Shown here: positions 42,778-51,248 of the stretch, in pieces
How positions within the stretch are numbered: the first letter of the stretch is position 1
How the letters are laid out: every line of letters begins with the position of its first letter
DNA from: Pseudarthrobacter enclensis
GTDB taxonomy: Bacteria > Actinomycetota > Actinomycetes > Actinomycetales > Micrococcaceae
Direction: 5' to 3'
Assembly (NCBI RefSeq): GCF_001457025.1
Contig: NZ_KQ758605.1
Location: 62,001-126,000 of the forward strand
Length of the DNA: 64,000 bases
The notes under the pieces: generated by a model
Seen by the model: the letters and a program-made list of their open reading frames with translations, nothing else
Databases searched by the model: none
Told to the model about the DNA's origin: nothing
Translations under genes and position numbers: made by a program

Positions 42778-43944
42778 GTGACCTCGGTCAGCCTGGGAAT
42801 GCCGTCAGCACCGCCACCCGTCCTCGCGCCGCGCCGCAAAACGCGCCAGATCAAGGTCGGTTCCGTGGGAGTTGGCTCGGACTTCCCCATCAGCGTGCAG
42901 TCGATGACCACCACGCCCACCACCGACATCAATGCAACCCTCCAGCAGATCGCGGAGCTGACGGCTTCCGGCTGCGACATCGTGCGGGTGGCCTGCCCCT
43001 CGGCCGACGACGCCGAGGCGTTGCCCATCATCGCGCGGAAGTCCCAGATTCCGGTGATCGCGGATATCCACTTCCAGCCCAAGTATGTGTTTGCGGCCAT
43101 CGAGGCCGGCTGCGCCGCGGTCCGCGTGAACCCGGGGAACATCCGCAAGTTCGACGACCAGGTCAAGGAAATCGCCGCGGCCGCCCGCGACCACGGCACG
43201 TCCATCCGGATTGGCGTCAACGCCGGCTCGCTGGAGCCGGGCATCCTCAAGAAGTACGGCAAAGCCACGCCTGAGGCGCTGGTCGAATCGGCTGTATGGG
43301 AAGCGTCCCTGTTTGAGGAGCACGGTTTCCACGATTTCAAGATCTCCGTAAAGCACAACGATCCCGTGGTCATGGTGGCCGCCTACGAGATGCTCGCCGA
43401 AAAGGGCGACTGGCCGCTGCACCTCGGCGTCACCGAGGCAGGCCCGGCGTTCCAGGGCACTATCAAGTCCGCAACCGCCTTCGGTGCGCTGCTGTCCCGC
43501 GGCATCGGCGACACCATCCGGGTGTCCCTTTCGGCCCCGCCGGTGGAGGAAATCAAGGTGGGAAACCAGATCCTGCAGTCGCTGAACCTGCGGCCGCGAA
43601 AGCTTGAGATCGTCTCCTGCCCGTCCTGCGGCCGCGCCCAGGTTGACGTCTACACCCTGGCTGAACAGGTGACGGCCGGTCTTGAGGGCATGGAGGTTCC
43701 GCTGCGCGTCGCCGTCATGGGCTGCGTGGTGAACGGGCCGGGCGAAGCCCGCGAAGCGGACCTCGGCGTGGCTTCCGGCAACGGCAAGGGCCAGATCTTT
43801 GTGAAGGGTGAAGTCATCAAGACTGTGCCCGAAAGCCAAATTGTTGAGACACTGATCGAAGAGGCCATGCGTATCGCGGAAGAGATGGGGGAGGCCGATG
43901 GCGAAGATGCTGTCAAAGGTGGCCCCGTGGTTAGCGTCTCGTAA
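42778..43944 (+). CDS. ispG: 4-hydroxy-3-methylbut-2-en-1-yl diphosphate synthase
   Basis: 388 residues. [20 protein letters not shown] and [19 protein letters not shown] start the TIM barrel. The C-terminal [4Fe-4S] domain has [10 protein letters not shown] and [17 protein letters not shown], giving the three Cys and conserved Glu. It makes HMBPP from MEcPP, the penultimate step of the MEP pathway. GTG start preceded by AGGAG. Its last 47 nt overlap the GNAT gene in another frame. Confidence 0.97.
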   Translation: MTSVSLGMPSAPPPVLAPRRKTRQIKVGSVGVGSDFPISVQSMTTTPTTDINATLQQIAELTASGCDIVRVACPSADDAEALPIIARKSQIPVIADIHFQPKYVFAAIEAGCAAVRVNPGNIRKFDDQVKEIAAAARDHGTSIRIGVNAGSLEPGILKKYGKATPEALVESAVWEASLFEEHGFHDFKISVKHNDPVVMVAAYEMLAEKGDWPLHLGVTEAGPAFQGTIKSATAFGALLSRGIGDTIRVSLSAPPVEEIKVGNQILQSLNLRPRKLEIVSCPSCGRAQVDVYTLAEQVTAGLEGMEVPLRVAVMGCVVNGPGEAREADLGVASGNGKGQIFVKGEVIKTVPESQIVETLIEEAMRIAEEMGEADGEDAVKGGPVVSVS

Positions 43945-44797
43945 GGACGCACCTGACCCGCCGGGGATCTCCGTCCGAACGCTGGACGGCGAAGACACTG
44001 CCGCGCTCAGGCACCTTGCCGAACGCGACCGCGTGGCCAACGTCTTCATCCTCGCGCATCTGCGGACTGCCGGTACTGCCGCCCCCACAAGCGGCGGTGC
44101 CGGCATCATCGGTGTCTTCGACGACGGCATCCTGGTGGGTGCCTGCTGGGCGGGCGCCAACCTGGTCCCGGTCCAGCTGGACCCGGACCTCGCCGGCCCG
44201 GTGGCGGACGCCGCCAACCGGTCCGGGCGGCGGTATGCCTCTGCCTTCGGACCCGCGGACGCCGTCCTGGCCCTGCACCGGGAGCTCACGGGCCTGGGCC
44301 ACCGCGCGCACGAAGTGCGGCCGGACCAGCCGCTGATGGTCATTGAGGGCCCCGCCGCCATTCCGCCCAACCCCGGGCTGGGACTGGGCAACCTGGCAGA
44401 CTTCGACCGGATCCTCCCCGCCTGCGCCGCGATGTTCGAGGAAGAAGTGGGGTACTCGCCCTTTCTGGGCGGCCGGGAGTTCTACAGCCGCCGCGTGGAA
44501 GGGCTGATCCGGCAGGGATACTCCCTGGTCCACCTCAACGACGCCCAGGAAGTGGTCTTCAAGGCAGAACTCGGAGCGGTCACCCCAGATGTCACCCAGG
44601 TGCAGGGCGTCTGGATGAACCCCCTGTACCGCGGACAGGGCCTCAGCTCCGGGTACATGTCCGCTGTCGTGGAGAGGGCGCAGAAGATCGCCCCGGTGAC
44701 CAGCCTCTACGTCAACGGCTTCAACGTCCGGGCCCGGTCAACGTACGAACGTGTCGGCTTCCGCCAGGTGGGCACCTTCGCTACAGTTCTTTTCTAG
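43898..44797 (+). CDS. GNAT-family N-acetyltransferase with N-terminal DUF4081-like domain
   Basis: 299 residues. An N-terminal domain of about 150 residues ([38 protein letters not shown]) fits the DUF4081 type. It is followed by a GNAT domain with [20 protein letters not shown] (acetyl-CoA pyrophosphate loop R/Q-x-x-G-x-G) and [20 protein letters not shown]. Acceptor unknown. The ATG at 43898 overlaps the end of ispG by 47 nt and has a good GGGGGAGG before it; GTG 43919 is an alternative. The ispG-GNAT pairing is common in actinomycetes. Confidence 0.85.
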   Translation: MAKMLSKVAPWLASRKDAPDPPGISVRTLDGEDTAALRHLAERDRVANVFILAHLRTAGTAAPTSGGAGIIGVFDDGILVGACWAGANLVPVQLDPDLAGPVADAANRSGRRYASAFGPADAVLALHRELTGLGHRAHEVRPDQPLMVIEGPAAIPPNPGLGLGNLADFDRILPACAAMFEEEVGYSPFLGGREFYSRRVEGLIRQGYSLVHLNDAQEVVFKAELGAVTPDVTQVQGVWMNPLYRGQGLSSGYMSAVVERAQKIAPVTSLYVNGFNVRARSTYERVGFRQVGTFATVLF

Positions 44798-44830
44798 CGG
44801 CAGCAGGGCCGCGTCTGACTTGGGGGAAAA

Positions 44831-45583
44831 TTGAAAACTTCTGTGCTGGGTACATTTGGGTTTGCCGCGCTTCTTGCGGTCAGCGTCTCTGCCTGCGGAG
44901 GCGGCGGCCCAACCGGAGGCAGCACATCGCCCGCCACATCCGCTTCGGCAGCGGCAGAACCATCCGCCACCCCCAGTGAACCAATCGCTGCGGCGGACAA
45001 GGCCTACACCACCGCGGAACTGGAAGGCATCGTGCGCCAGGTCCGCGACTCCGCGGACCGGCGGCTGACAGCGGTCCCCGCCCAGGAGCTGGCCGCTACC
45101 GTCCAGCAGTCCAAGGACATGATCTCCTCCATCGAGGTGGCGCCGGCCGAGTGCAAGGAACTCGCCGCGTCCGGCACCGTACCGTCCCTGGACGGAGCCG
45201 CCGTCGCCATGGGCCTGAGCACCGACCAGCAGTCCGGGACCGTCACCGCCCTGTCCCTGATGTCCGGCCTGGGCCCTGAGTTGCTGGCCAAGGTTTCCGG
45301 TCCGTCCGACCAGCTGGACAAGTGCTCGAACATGACCATGACGGCCGCGGGCGTTGAGGTGGCCGTGTCCATCACGCGCCTGGAAGGCGTCAGCGGCGTC
45401 GCCGGCGCCACCGCCTACCGCACGGACACCACGCTGCCCAACGGGCAGGTCCAGTCGGTCACCACCGCGCAGGGCGTCCAGCAGGGCGTCGTGCTCACCG
45501 CCGTGGCATCCGGCGGAGCCGGCGGCAATGCCGAAGAGCAGGCAGGAGCCCTGCTGGACTCCGCGGCGGCACTCATCAAGTAG
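44831..45583 (+). CDS. Secreted lipoprotein of unknown function
   Basis: 250 residues from a TTG at 44831 with GGGGGAAAA just before it. Signal peptide MKTSVLGTFGFAALLAVSVS ends in the lipobox VSAC; lipidation would occur on the Cys at position 22, followed by a Gly/Ser/Thr-rich spacer. The mature domain (about 60-250) has two Cys (EVAPAECKEL and LDKCSNMTM) that may form a disulfide, and no recognisable enzyme motif. It resembles other actinobacterial extracytoplasmic binding lipoproteins of about 200 residues. Confidence 0.75.
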   Translation: MKTSVLGTFGFAALLAVSVSACGGGGPTGGSTSPATSASAAAEPSATPSEPIAAADKAYTTAELEGIVRQVRDSADRRLTAVPAQELAATVQQSKDMISSIEVAPAECKELAASGTVPSLDGAAVAMGLSTDQQSGTVTALSLMSGLGPELLAKVSGPSDQLDKCSNMTMTAAGVEVAVSITRLEGVSGVAGATAYRTDTTLPNGQVQSVTTAQGVQQGVVLTAVASGGAGGNAEEQAGALLDSAAALIK

Positions 45584-45670
45584 GAGCGTTGGCTGCGTCA
45601 TCAACCACCCCCGCAAGTCAAAGCAGCACCGACCGACGAGAATGTTCATGGCGCGACGGGCAGGAAATAC

Positions 45671-45699
45671 TTGTCAACGTGCGCGGCATCACATAGGTT
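45671..45699 (+). promoter_or_regulatory. Strong promoter in front of the structured RNA
   Basis: -35 TTGTCA (45671-45676), exact 17-nt spacer, -10 TAGGTT (45694-45699). Predicted start at about A45706. It is among the best sigma-70-type matches in the window, yet no gene starts within 200 nt downstream. Confidence 0.55.
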
Positions 45700-45705
45700 C
45701 GATCT

Positions 45706-45866
45706 AGCTGCGCTGAGTGGAGTGGGCGGTCTCACCAGTCCAAACCAGTACTTAGGCGATAACGGCGTTGAGCCACGTCCGGCTGCGATGACCAGCCCTT
45801 TTGGGGGGCCAGGGGCTTTGCAATGCCGGGCGTGGCTCATCTGTTAACAGGGCCGCCCGCCTCCGA
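45706..45866 (+). ncRNA. Candidate structured small RNA, 6S-like topology
   Basis: An outer stem GGAGTGGGCGG (45719-45729) pairs with CCGCCCGCCTCC (45853-45864; one bulge, one G-T). An inner stem GAGCCACGTCCGGC (45770-45783) pairs with GCCGGGCGTGGCTC (45825-45838), 14 bp with one G-T. Between them is a large unpaired bubble (about 40 nt on the 5' side, 14 on the 3' side), and the apical part folds further. Terminal stem, central bubble and apical stem-loop are the layout of 6S RNA. Structure is seen by eye; identity and transcription are inference. It could instead be a proS leader. Confidence 0.4.
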
Positions 45867-45994
45867 ACGTCCCCGCTAAGGCGTTGGCCGGGGCATGATC
45901 CGGTCCGGCCAGGGGCGCCGTGCCGGTAGATTAGTATCCAGCGAAATTGTCCGGCCCTGCTGATCCAGCACTTTTCCAGAAACGGATACCACCC

Positions 45995-47806
45995 GTGGTC
46001 ACTAGACTGTCCCAGCTTTTCCTGCGCACCCTGCGCGAAGATCCCGTCGATGCAGAGGTGGCCAGCCACAAGCTCCTGGTCCGCGCCGGTTATATCCGCC
46101 GCGCCGCACCCGGTATCTACACGTGGCTGCCGCTGGGGCTCAGCGTCCTGCGCAAGGTCGAACAGGTGATCCGCGAAGAGATGGCCGCCATCGGCGCCCA
46201 GGAAGTCCATTTCCCCGCCCTGCTCCCGCGTGAACCCTACGAAGCCACCAACCGCTGGACCGAATACGGCGAAGGCCTGTTCCGGCTCCAGGACCGCAAG
46301 GGCGCCGACTACCTCCTCGCCCCCACGCACGAGGAAATGTTCACCCTCCTGGTCAAGGACCTGTACTCCTCGTACAAGGACCTGCCCCTGAGCCTGTACC
46401 AGATCCAGAACAAGTACCGCGACGAGGCCCGTCCCCGGGCAGGCCTCCTCCGCGGCCGCGAGTTCATCATGAAGGACTCGTACTCCTTCGACGTCGACGA
46501 CCCAGGCCTGGACGCCAGCTACGCGGCCCACCGTGCCGCGTACCTGAAGATCTTCGAACGGCTGGGCCTGGAGGTGGTCCCCGTGGCCGCCACCGCAGGC
46601 GCCATGGGCGGCTCCAGGAGCGAGGAATTCCTGTTTCCCACTGACATCGGCGAGGACACCTTTGTCCGCTCGTCCGGCGGTTACGCGGCGAACGTCGAGG
46701 CAGTCACCACCGTGGTGCCGGAGGACATCGACTTCACCGGTGCGCCCGCAGCCGAGGTCCTGGACACCCCGGACACGCCCACCATCGAAACCCTCGTGAA
46801 CGCCTCGAACCAGATAGCCCCCCGGGCTGAGGCCGACGGTGGCGCCTGGACTGCCGCTGACACCCTCAAGAACGTGGTCCTCGCCGTGACGCTGCCCACC
46901 GGCGAGCGGCAGCTCGTGGTCATCGGAGTCCCCGGCGACCGCGGAGTCGACCTCAAGCGGGTCGAGGCGAACATCGGCGCCTTCCTTCCCATGGCCGGCG
47001 AGATCGGCCTCGAACAGGCCGGCGAGGAAGACCTCAAGAAGCAGCCCCTGATCGTCAAGGGCTACCTGGGCCCCGGGCTGACCCTGGACGCGCCGCTGCT
47101 GGGTTCGGAGAGCGCTACCGGGCTGCTGTACCTGGTGGATCCGCGGGTGGTTAACGGCACCGCCTGGATCACCGGCGCCAACGAGGCAGGCAAGCACGTC
47201 TTCGGCCTCGTCGCCGGCCGCGACTTCACCTGGGACGGGGTCATCGAGTGCACCGAAGTCCGCGCCGGGGACCCCGCGCCGGACGGATCCGGTCCGCTCG
47301 AAACGGCACGCGGCATCGAAATGGGCCACATCTTCCAGCTCGGACGCAAGTACGCCGAGGCCCTGGACCTGAAGGTCCTGGACCAGAACGGCAAGCAGGT
47401 CACCGTCACCATGGGCTCCTACGGCGTGGGCGTCACCCGCGCCGTCGCCGCCCTCGCCGAATCGAACCACGACGCCAAGGGCCTCGTCTGGCCCCGGGCA
47501 GTGGCACCGGCGGACGTCCACGTCGTCGCCGTCGGCAAGGGCGAGGACATCTTCGCGGCAGCGGAGCAGCTCTCCGCTGACCTTGAGGCTGCCGGGCTCG
47601 ACGTCATTTACGACGACCGCTTCAAGGTCTCTCCGGGCGTGAAGTTCGGCGACGCCGAGCTCGTGGGCGTGCCCACCATCCTGGCCGTGGGCCGCGGCCT
47701 GGTGGACGGCGTCGTGGAAATCAAGGACCGGCGCACGGGCGAGGCAGAGAACGTGGCAGTGGACAAGGCCGTTGACTACGTTCTCAACGCCGTCCGCAAC
47801 AGCTGA
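45995..47806 (+). CDS. proS: Prolyl-tRNA synthetase
   Basis: 603 residues from the GTG at 45995, which places the start just before [20 protein letters not shown], the usual N-terminus. Class II motifs: motif 2 [20 protein letters not shown] and motif 3 [17 protein letters not shown]. The editing (YbaK-like) insertion lies between at about 220-380, as in bacterial-type enzymes. It charges tRNA-Pro. The frame opens further to a TTG at 45947, which would add 16 unlike residues. A -10-like TAGTAT is at 45932-45937. Confidence 0.95.
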   Translation: MVTRLSQLFLRTLREDPVDAEVASHKLLVRAGYIRRAAPGIYTWLPLGLSVLRKVEQVIREEMAAIGAQEVHFPALLPREPYEATNRWTEYGEGLFRLQDRKGADYLLAPTHEEMFTLLVKDLYSSYKDLPLSLYQIQNKYRDEARPRAGLLRGREFIMKDSYSFDVDDPGLDASYAAHRAAYLKIFERLGLEVVPVAATAGAMGGSRSEEFLFPTDIGEDTFVRSSGGYAANVEAVTTVVPEDIDFTGAPAAEVLDTPDTPTIETLVNASNQIAPRAEADGGAWTAADTLKNVVLAVTLPTGERQLVVIGVPGDRGVDLKRVEANIGAFLPMAGEIGLEQAGEEDLKKQPLIVKGYLGPGLTLDAPLLGSESATGLLYLVDPRVVNGTAWITGANEAGKHVFGLVAGRDFTWDGVIECTEVRAGDPAPDGSGPLETARGIEMGHIFQLGRKYAEALDLKVLDQNGKQVTVTMGSYGVGVTRAVAALAESNHDAKGLVWPRAVAPADVHVVAVGKGEDIFAAAEQLSADLEAAGLDVIYDDRFKVSPGVKFGDAELVGVPTILAVGRGLVDGVVEIKDRRTGEAENVAVDKAVDYVLNAVRNS

Positions 47807-47815
47807 TCCGCGGGC

Positions 47816-48610
47816 GTGGATTTCGGTCTTGAATCCCTGCAGCTGACAACGCTCCTCCTCATCGTCCTGGCCGGCTTCGGAGCCGGCTGGGTCGATGCGG
47901 TGGTGGGCGGCGGCGGGCTGATCCAGCTGCCGGCCCTGCTGCTGGTCCCGGGGATCACCCCTGTGCAGGCGCTGGCCACCAACAAGCTGGGTTCCATCTT
48001 CGGGACTGCGACCAGCGCCGTCACCTACTACCGGCGCGTGGGACCTGACTTGAAGACGGCGCTTCCCATGGCGGCGATCGCCCTTGCCGGGAGCTTCGGC
48101 GGCGCCATCCTGGCAGCCAACCTCCCCTCCACCGTCTTCAAACCGATCATCGTGACCGCTCTGGTCGCCGTGGCCCTCTTCACCGCGCTGAAACCCGACG
48201 TCGGCGGCATCACCGCGCTCAGGCACGAGGGCCGCAAGCACTACGTGGTGGCCTGCATGATCGGGGCTGTCATCGGCTTCTACGACGGCCTGATCGGGCC
48301 GGGCACGGGATCATTCCTGGTCATCGCCCTGGTCTCCGCCATGGGCTACGCCTTCCTTGAAGCCAGTGCCAAGGCCAAGATCGTGAACATGGCCACCAAC
48401 GCCGGTGCCCTGATGTTCTTCCTGCCACACGGATCCATCCTGTGGGCCCACGGGCTGCTGCTGGGCCTGGCCAACATGGCCGGCGGCTACCTTGGTGCCC
48501 GGACGGCGGTGAAGCAGGGCAGCAGGTTCGTCAGGGTGGTCTTCCTGGCAGTGGTCGCGGCCTTGATCGTCAAACTCGGCTACGACGTCTGGCAGGAGAA
48601 CTTCGCCTGA
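47816..48610 (+). CDS. TSUP-family (TauE/SafE) membrane transporter
   Basis: 264 residues with about eight membrane helices. The family repeats are clear: GFGAGWVDAVVGGGGLIQLP near 20-40, TNKLGSIFGTATSAVTYYRR, and in the second half GFYDGLIGPGTGSFLVIALV and ATNAGALMFF. TSUP proteins move sulfite, sulfonates or other small anions; the substrate here is unknown. The GTG start is 9 nt after the proS stop, so co-transcription with proS is likely. Confidence 0.85.
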   Translation: MDFGLESLQLTTLLLIVLAGFGAGWVDAVVGGGGLIQLPALLLVPGITPVQALATNKLGSIFGTATSAVTYYRRVGPDLKTALPMAAIALAGSFGGAILAANLPSTVFKPIIVTALVAVALFTALKPDVGGITALRHEGRKHYVVACMIGAVIGFYDGLIGPGTGSFLVIALVSAMGYAFLEASAKAKIVNMATNAGALMFFLPHGSILWAHGLLLGLANMAGGYLGARTAVKQGSRFVRVVFLAVVAALIVKLGYDVWQENFA

Positions 48611-48686
48611 AAGGCCCGCCGGTGCGGGAGCCTCTCCACGTTGACGGGCCCCGCGGCCGGCCCTCGTGGACACGTCCGGTGCGGCG

Positions 48687-48692
48687 TAGCAT
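48687..48692 (+). promoter_or_regulatory. Leaderless -10 of the PLP decarboxylase gene
   Basis: TAGCAT ends 6 nt before the ATG at 48699; no Shine-Dalgarno sequence. Confidence 0.4.
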
Positions 48693-48698
48693 GCACGT

Positions 48699-50096
48699 AT
48701 GTCACACGGCGATGACGCTTACGGCGCCGCCCTGGAAGCGGCAGTCCGGCACTCGGCAGCCTGGCTGGACAGCCTTGCCCACCGGCACGTTGGACCTGCG
48801 GCAGAGGCCTACGACCTCACCGGAGTGTTTGGCGGCAGCCTGCCCCGCGAAGGCATGCCTGCCGCTGAAGTGGTGGATTTCCTGGCCCGCGCAGCCGAAC
48901 CAGGCCTCATGGCGATGCCCTCCGGCCGCTTCTTCGGCTGGGTGATCGGCGGAACCCTGCCGGCGGCACTGGCCACTGACTGGCTGGTCAGCGCCTGGGA
49001 CCAAAACGCCGGGCTACGCTACGCCACCCCCGCCATGGCCGCGATCGAGGAATGCGCCGGCGCCTGGCTGCTCAAGCTGCTGGGGCTGCCCGGGGATTCC
49101 GACGTCGGATTCGTTACCGGAGCCACGATGGCCAACTTCACCGGCATGGCGGCAGGACGGTGGCGGCTGCTGGCCGATGCCGGCTGGGACCTGGACCGGG
49201 ACGGGCTGGCCGGGGCACCGAGAATCCGTTGCTTCGTGGGCCGGGAACGGCACGACACCGTGGACCTGGGGCTGCGCTACCTCGGCCTCGGGGCACCTGT
49301 GCCGGTCGAGGCAGATCAGCAGGGCCGGCTGGTGCCGGAAGCGCTGGACGCCGCTTTGCGTGCCGGCACGGGCCCTGCGCTGGTCTGCCTGCAGGCCGGA
49401 AACCTGCACTCGGGCGCCTTCGATCCCTTCCCCGAAGCCATCCGCGTGGCCAGGAGTCATGGCGCCTGGGTGCACGTGGACGGTGCCTTCGGGCTGTGGG
49501 CCGCCGCGGCTCCCGGGCTGCGTCACCTCACCGCCGGTGCCGGGGAGGCGGATTCGTGGGGGACCGATGCCCACAAGACACTCAACGTTCCGTATGACTG
49601 CGGCATCGCCATTGTCCGGGATGCTGCGGCGCTTCGCTCGGCGATGGGGCTGCACGCGAGTTACCTGGTGCACGATGCCGAAGGCCCGGGGGATCCCTTC
49701 GAGAAGGTGCCCGAGCTGTCGCGGCGTGCCCGCGGCGTTCCGGTATGGGCTGCGCTGAAGAGCCTGGGACGCGACGGCGTGGCCGCCCAGGTGGGCGGGC
49801 TGGCCGCCGCAGCCGCCGGCATTGCCGAGGGCCTGCGCGGCATCGACGGCGTTGAGGTCCTCAACGACGTGCAGTACACCCAGGTCAGCGTGGCTTTCGG
49901 GGATGACGCCACCACCAGGGCTGTGACGGCCCGCATCATCGGTGACGGCAAGGTGTGGATGTCAGGTTCCCGCTGGCGGGACAGGGACATCCTCCGCATC
50001 TCGGTCAGCAACTGGCGGACAGCCGGCGATGATGTCGCAACCGCGGTGGACGCGGTCGGCTCCGCACTGGCAGCCGTGCGGGGCTCCCGGGCATAG
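48699..50096 (+). CDS. PLP-dependent amino acid decarboxylase-like protein
   Basis: 465 residues of the group II decarboxylase/aromatic amino acid decarboxylase fold. The PLP lysine is K293 in DAHKTLNVPYDCG. GFVTGATMANFTGMAAGRW (phosphate loop) and HGAWVHVDGAFGLWAAAAPG (Asp-Ala pairing with the cofactor) are intact. The substrate, perhaps an aromatic or other amino acid, cannot be told by eye. It is flanked by unrelated genes, with the APH-like gene converging 9 nt downstream. Confidence 0.87.
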   Translation: MSHGDDAYGAALEAAVRHSAAWLDSLAHRHVGPAAEAYDLTGVFGGSLPREGMPAAEVVDFLARAAEPGLMAMPSGRFFGWVIGGTLPAALATDWLVSAWDQNAGLRYATPAMAAIEECAGAWLLKLLGLPGDSDVGFVTGATMANFTGMAAGRWRLLADAGWDLDRDGLAGAPRIRCFVGRERHDTVDLGLRYLGLGAPVPVEADQQGRLVPEALDAALRAGTGPALVCLQAGNLHSGAFDPFPEAIRVARSHGAWVHVDGAFGLWAAAAPGLRHLTAGAGEADSWGTDAHKTLNVPYDCGIAIVRDAAALRSAMGLHASYLVHDAEGPGDPFEKVPELSRRARGVPVWAALKSLGRDGVAAQVGGLAAAAAGIAEGLRGIDGVEVLNDVQYTQVSVAFGDDATTRAVTARIIGDGKVWMSGSRWRDRDILRISVSNWRTAGDDVATAVDAVGSALAAVRGSRA

Positions 50097-50104
50097 CCGC
50101 CTGT

Positions 50105-51235
50105 TCAGCCGCCTACGCCGTGCTGACCGGTCCTGCCTTGTCCTGCGGCTGCGGCCTGTCCGGGTTCGGGCAAGGCGTCCCAAGGCGGCAGCCCGGGAAG
50201 CGTTTCGCCTGCCAGGGTGCTGGCCACCCACAGCGAACGGGCGAGGTCGCCGCCGTGCCCGGGCTTCTCCGCGTACCAGAGGGCGTTGCGGACTTCCCGG
50301 AGAACGGCCCACTCACGGGCCGCTTCCGGATCCAGGCCGGCCGCGGCGCTGAAGTCCACGCACCGTTGCCGCAACCCCGCTCCGGGGTTGGCGGCCGGCA
50401 GCTCACGGAGCCGGTTCCACAGCAGGGGTGCGACGGCGAATTCAGCGTCCCCGACCATGGGCTGGGGGTCGATCGCTGCGTACCCGTCCGCCGCCGTCGG
50501 TACCGGGGCGTCCGGGGCCCGAACGTGGTCCCGCTGCGCGGCACGGGGTTCGTCGGCGTCCGGCCGGCACCGGCCCGGGCGGGCCAGGATGTTCAGGAAG
50601 TGCAGGTCCGTGTGTACCAGCACGTCGCGCGCCGCGCGGCGTCCCACGGCGCCCCGTGTCTGGCAGACCTCCAGCGCGGTTTCGAGAAGCCGGCGCGGAA
50701 ACGGCCGGCCCAGCCGGTCCCAGTCCGCTGGGAGTTCGTCGCTCCACTGTTCGGCAGACGCGGCAATATGCTCAAGATGGCTCCACTGCGGCCTGGGGTC
50801 GGGCGGCACACTGAGCTTCCTGACCACCCCGCCCCAGATGGCGGCCGCCTGCTCCACCGGCACCTCGTTGAGGGAGGAACCGGCGTCCAGCCGTTCGAGG
50901 AGCATGGAACAGGTGGGTCCGTCCGCCTCGAGGAGCTCCACGGCTCCGTGTCCTTCCCACAGGGCGAGGGCATGGCGTTCCACCTGTGCCTCGTCGTGGG
51001 GGTAAGCCACCTTCAGCGCCGCGGGGGTGCCGTCGGCCCGGCGGACCGGCACCACCACGCCGCCGTGCCCGTTCCAGGGAAGGGCGCCGGGGAGCAGGTC
51101 CGGTTCCAGGCTCCACTGTTCCAGCCGGTCAGCCAGGATGCCCTGCAGGGATGACAGCCAGTCACGGCCGGCGTTGTTGCCGCTGTAGCGTGCCGTGAGG
51201 TCGGGCGGGACGGGGATGGGCGCTGCTCGAGTCAT
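50105..51235 (-). CDS. Aminoglycoside phosphotransferase (APH(6)/streptomycin kinase-like)
   Basis: 376 residues from the ATG at 51235. The kinase core shows VLVHTDLHFLNILA (catalytic H-x-D-x4-N) and AAIDPQPMVGDAEFAVAPLL (metal-binding DPxP...GD). The pattern ALWEGHGAVELLEADGPTCSMLLERLD is typical of 6'-hydroxyl aminoglycoside kinases. About 33 Pro/Arg/Asp-rich residues are inserted between the catalytic loop and the metal motif. Such chromosomal genes need not confer resistance. TAGGCT (51243-51248, minus strand) ends 7 nt before the start, so it is probably leaderless; the longer frame to 51379 is rejected. Confidence 0.82.
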   Translation of the reverse strand: MTRAAPIPVPPDLTARYSGNNAGRDWLSSLQGILADRLEQWSLEPDLLPGALPWNGHGGVVVPVRRADGTPAALKVAYPHDEAQVERHALALWEGHGAVELLEADGPTCSMLLERLDAGSSLNEVPVEQAAAIWGGVVRKLSVPPDPRPQWSHLEHIAASAEQWSDELPADWDRLGRPFPRRLLETALEVCQTRGAVGRRAARDVLVHTDLHFLNILARPGRCRPDADEPRAAQRDHVRAPDAPVPTAADGYAAIDPQPMVGDAEFAVAPLLWNRLRELPAANPGAGLRQRCVDFSAAAGLDPEAAREWAVLREVRNALWYAEKPGHGGDLARSLWVASTLAGETLPGLPPWDALPEPGQAAAAGQGRTGQHGVGG

Positions 51236-51242
51236 CGGCTCC

Positions 51243-51248
51243 AGCCTA
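51243..51248 (-). promoter_or_regulatory. Leaderless -10 of the APH-like gene
   Basis: TAGGCT on the minus strand ends 7 nt before the ATG at 51235. It overlaps the end of the DUF4439 gene. Confidence 0.4.

Larger units (their letters stand above)
45584..45994. other. 411-bp intergenic region before proS: promoter, structured RNA candidate
   Basis: No coding frame with plausible composition. It contains a well-spaced promoter at 45671-45699, a region that folds into a long two-stem structure (45706-45866), a GC hairpin (45871-45893), and a -10-like TAGTAT (45932-45937) that probably serves proS. Confidence 0.6.

Noticed and set aside
45646-45840. 64-codon minus-strand frame, and possible transposase remnant, in the proS upstream region
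   Set aside because: No recognisable domain, no ribosome binding site, and the sequence is explained by the paired stems of the structured RNA candidate. No terminal inverted repeats or target duplications.
45752-48241. 829-codon minus-strand open frame across proS
   Set aside because: Antisense shadow of proS and the TSUP gene. Composition (Gly/Val/Asp/His-rich) is that of a reversed high-GC coding strand.
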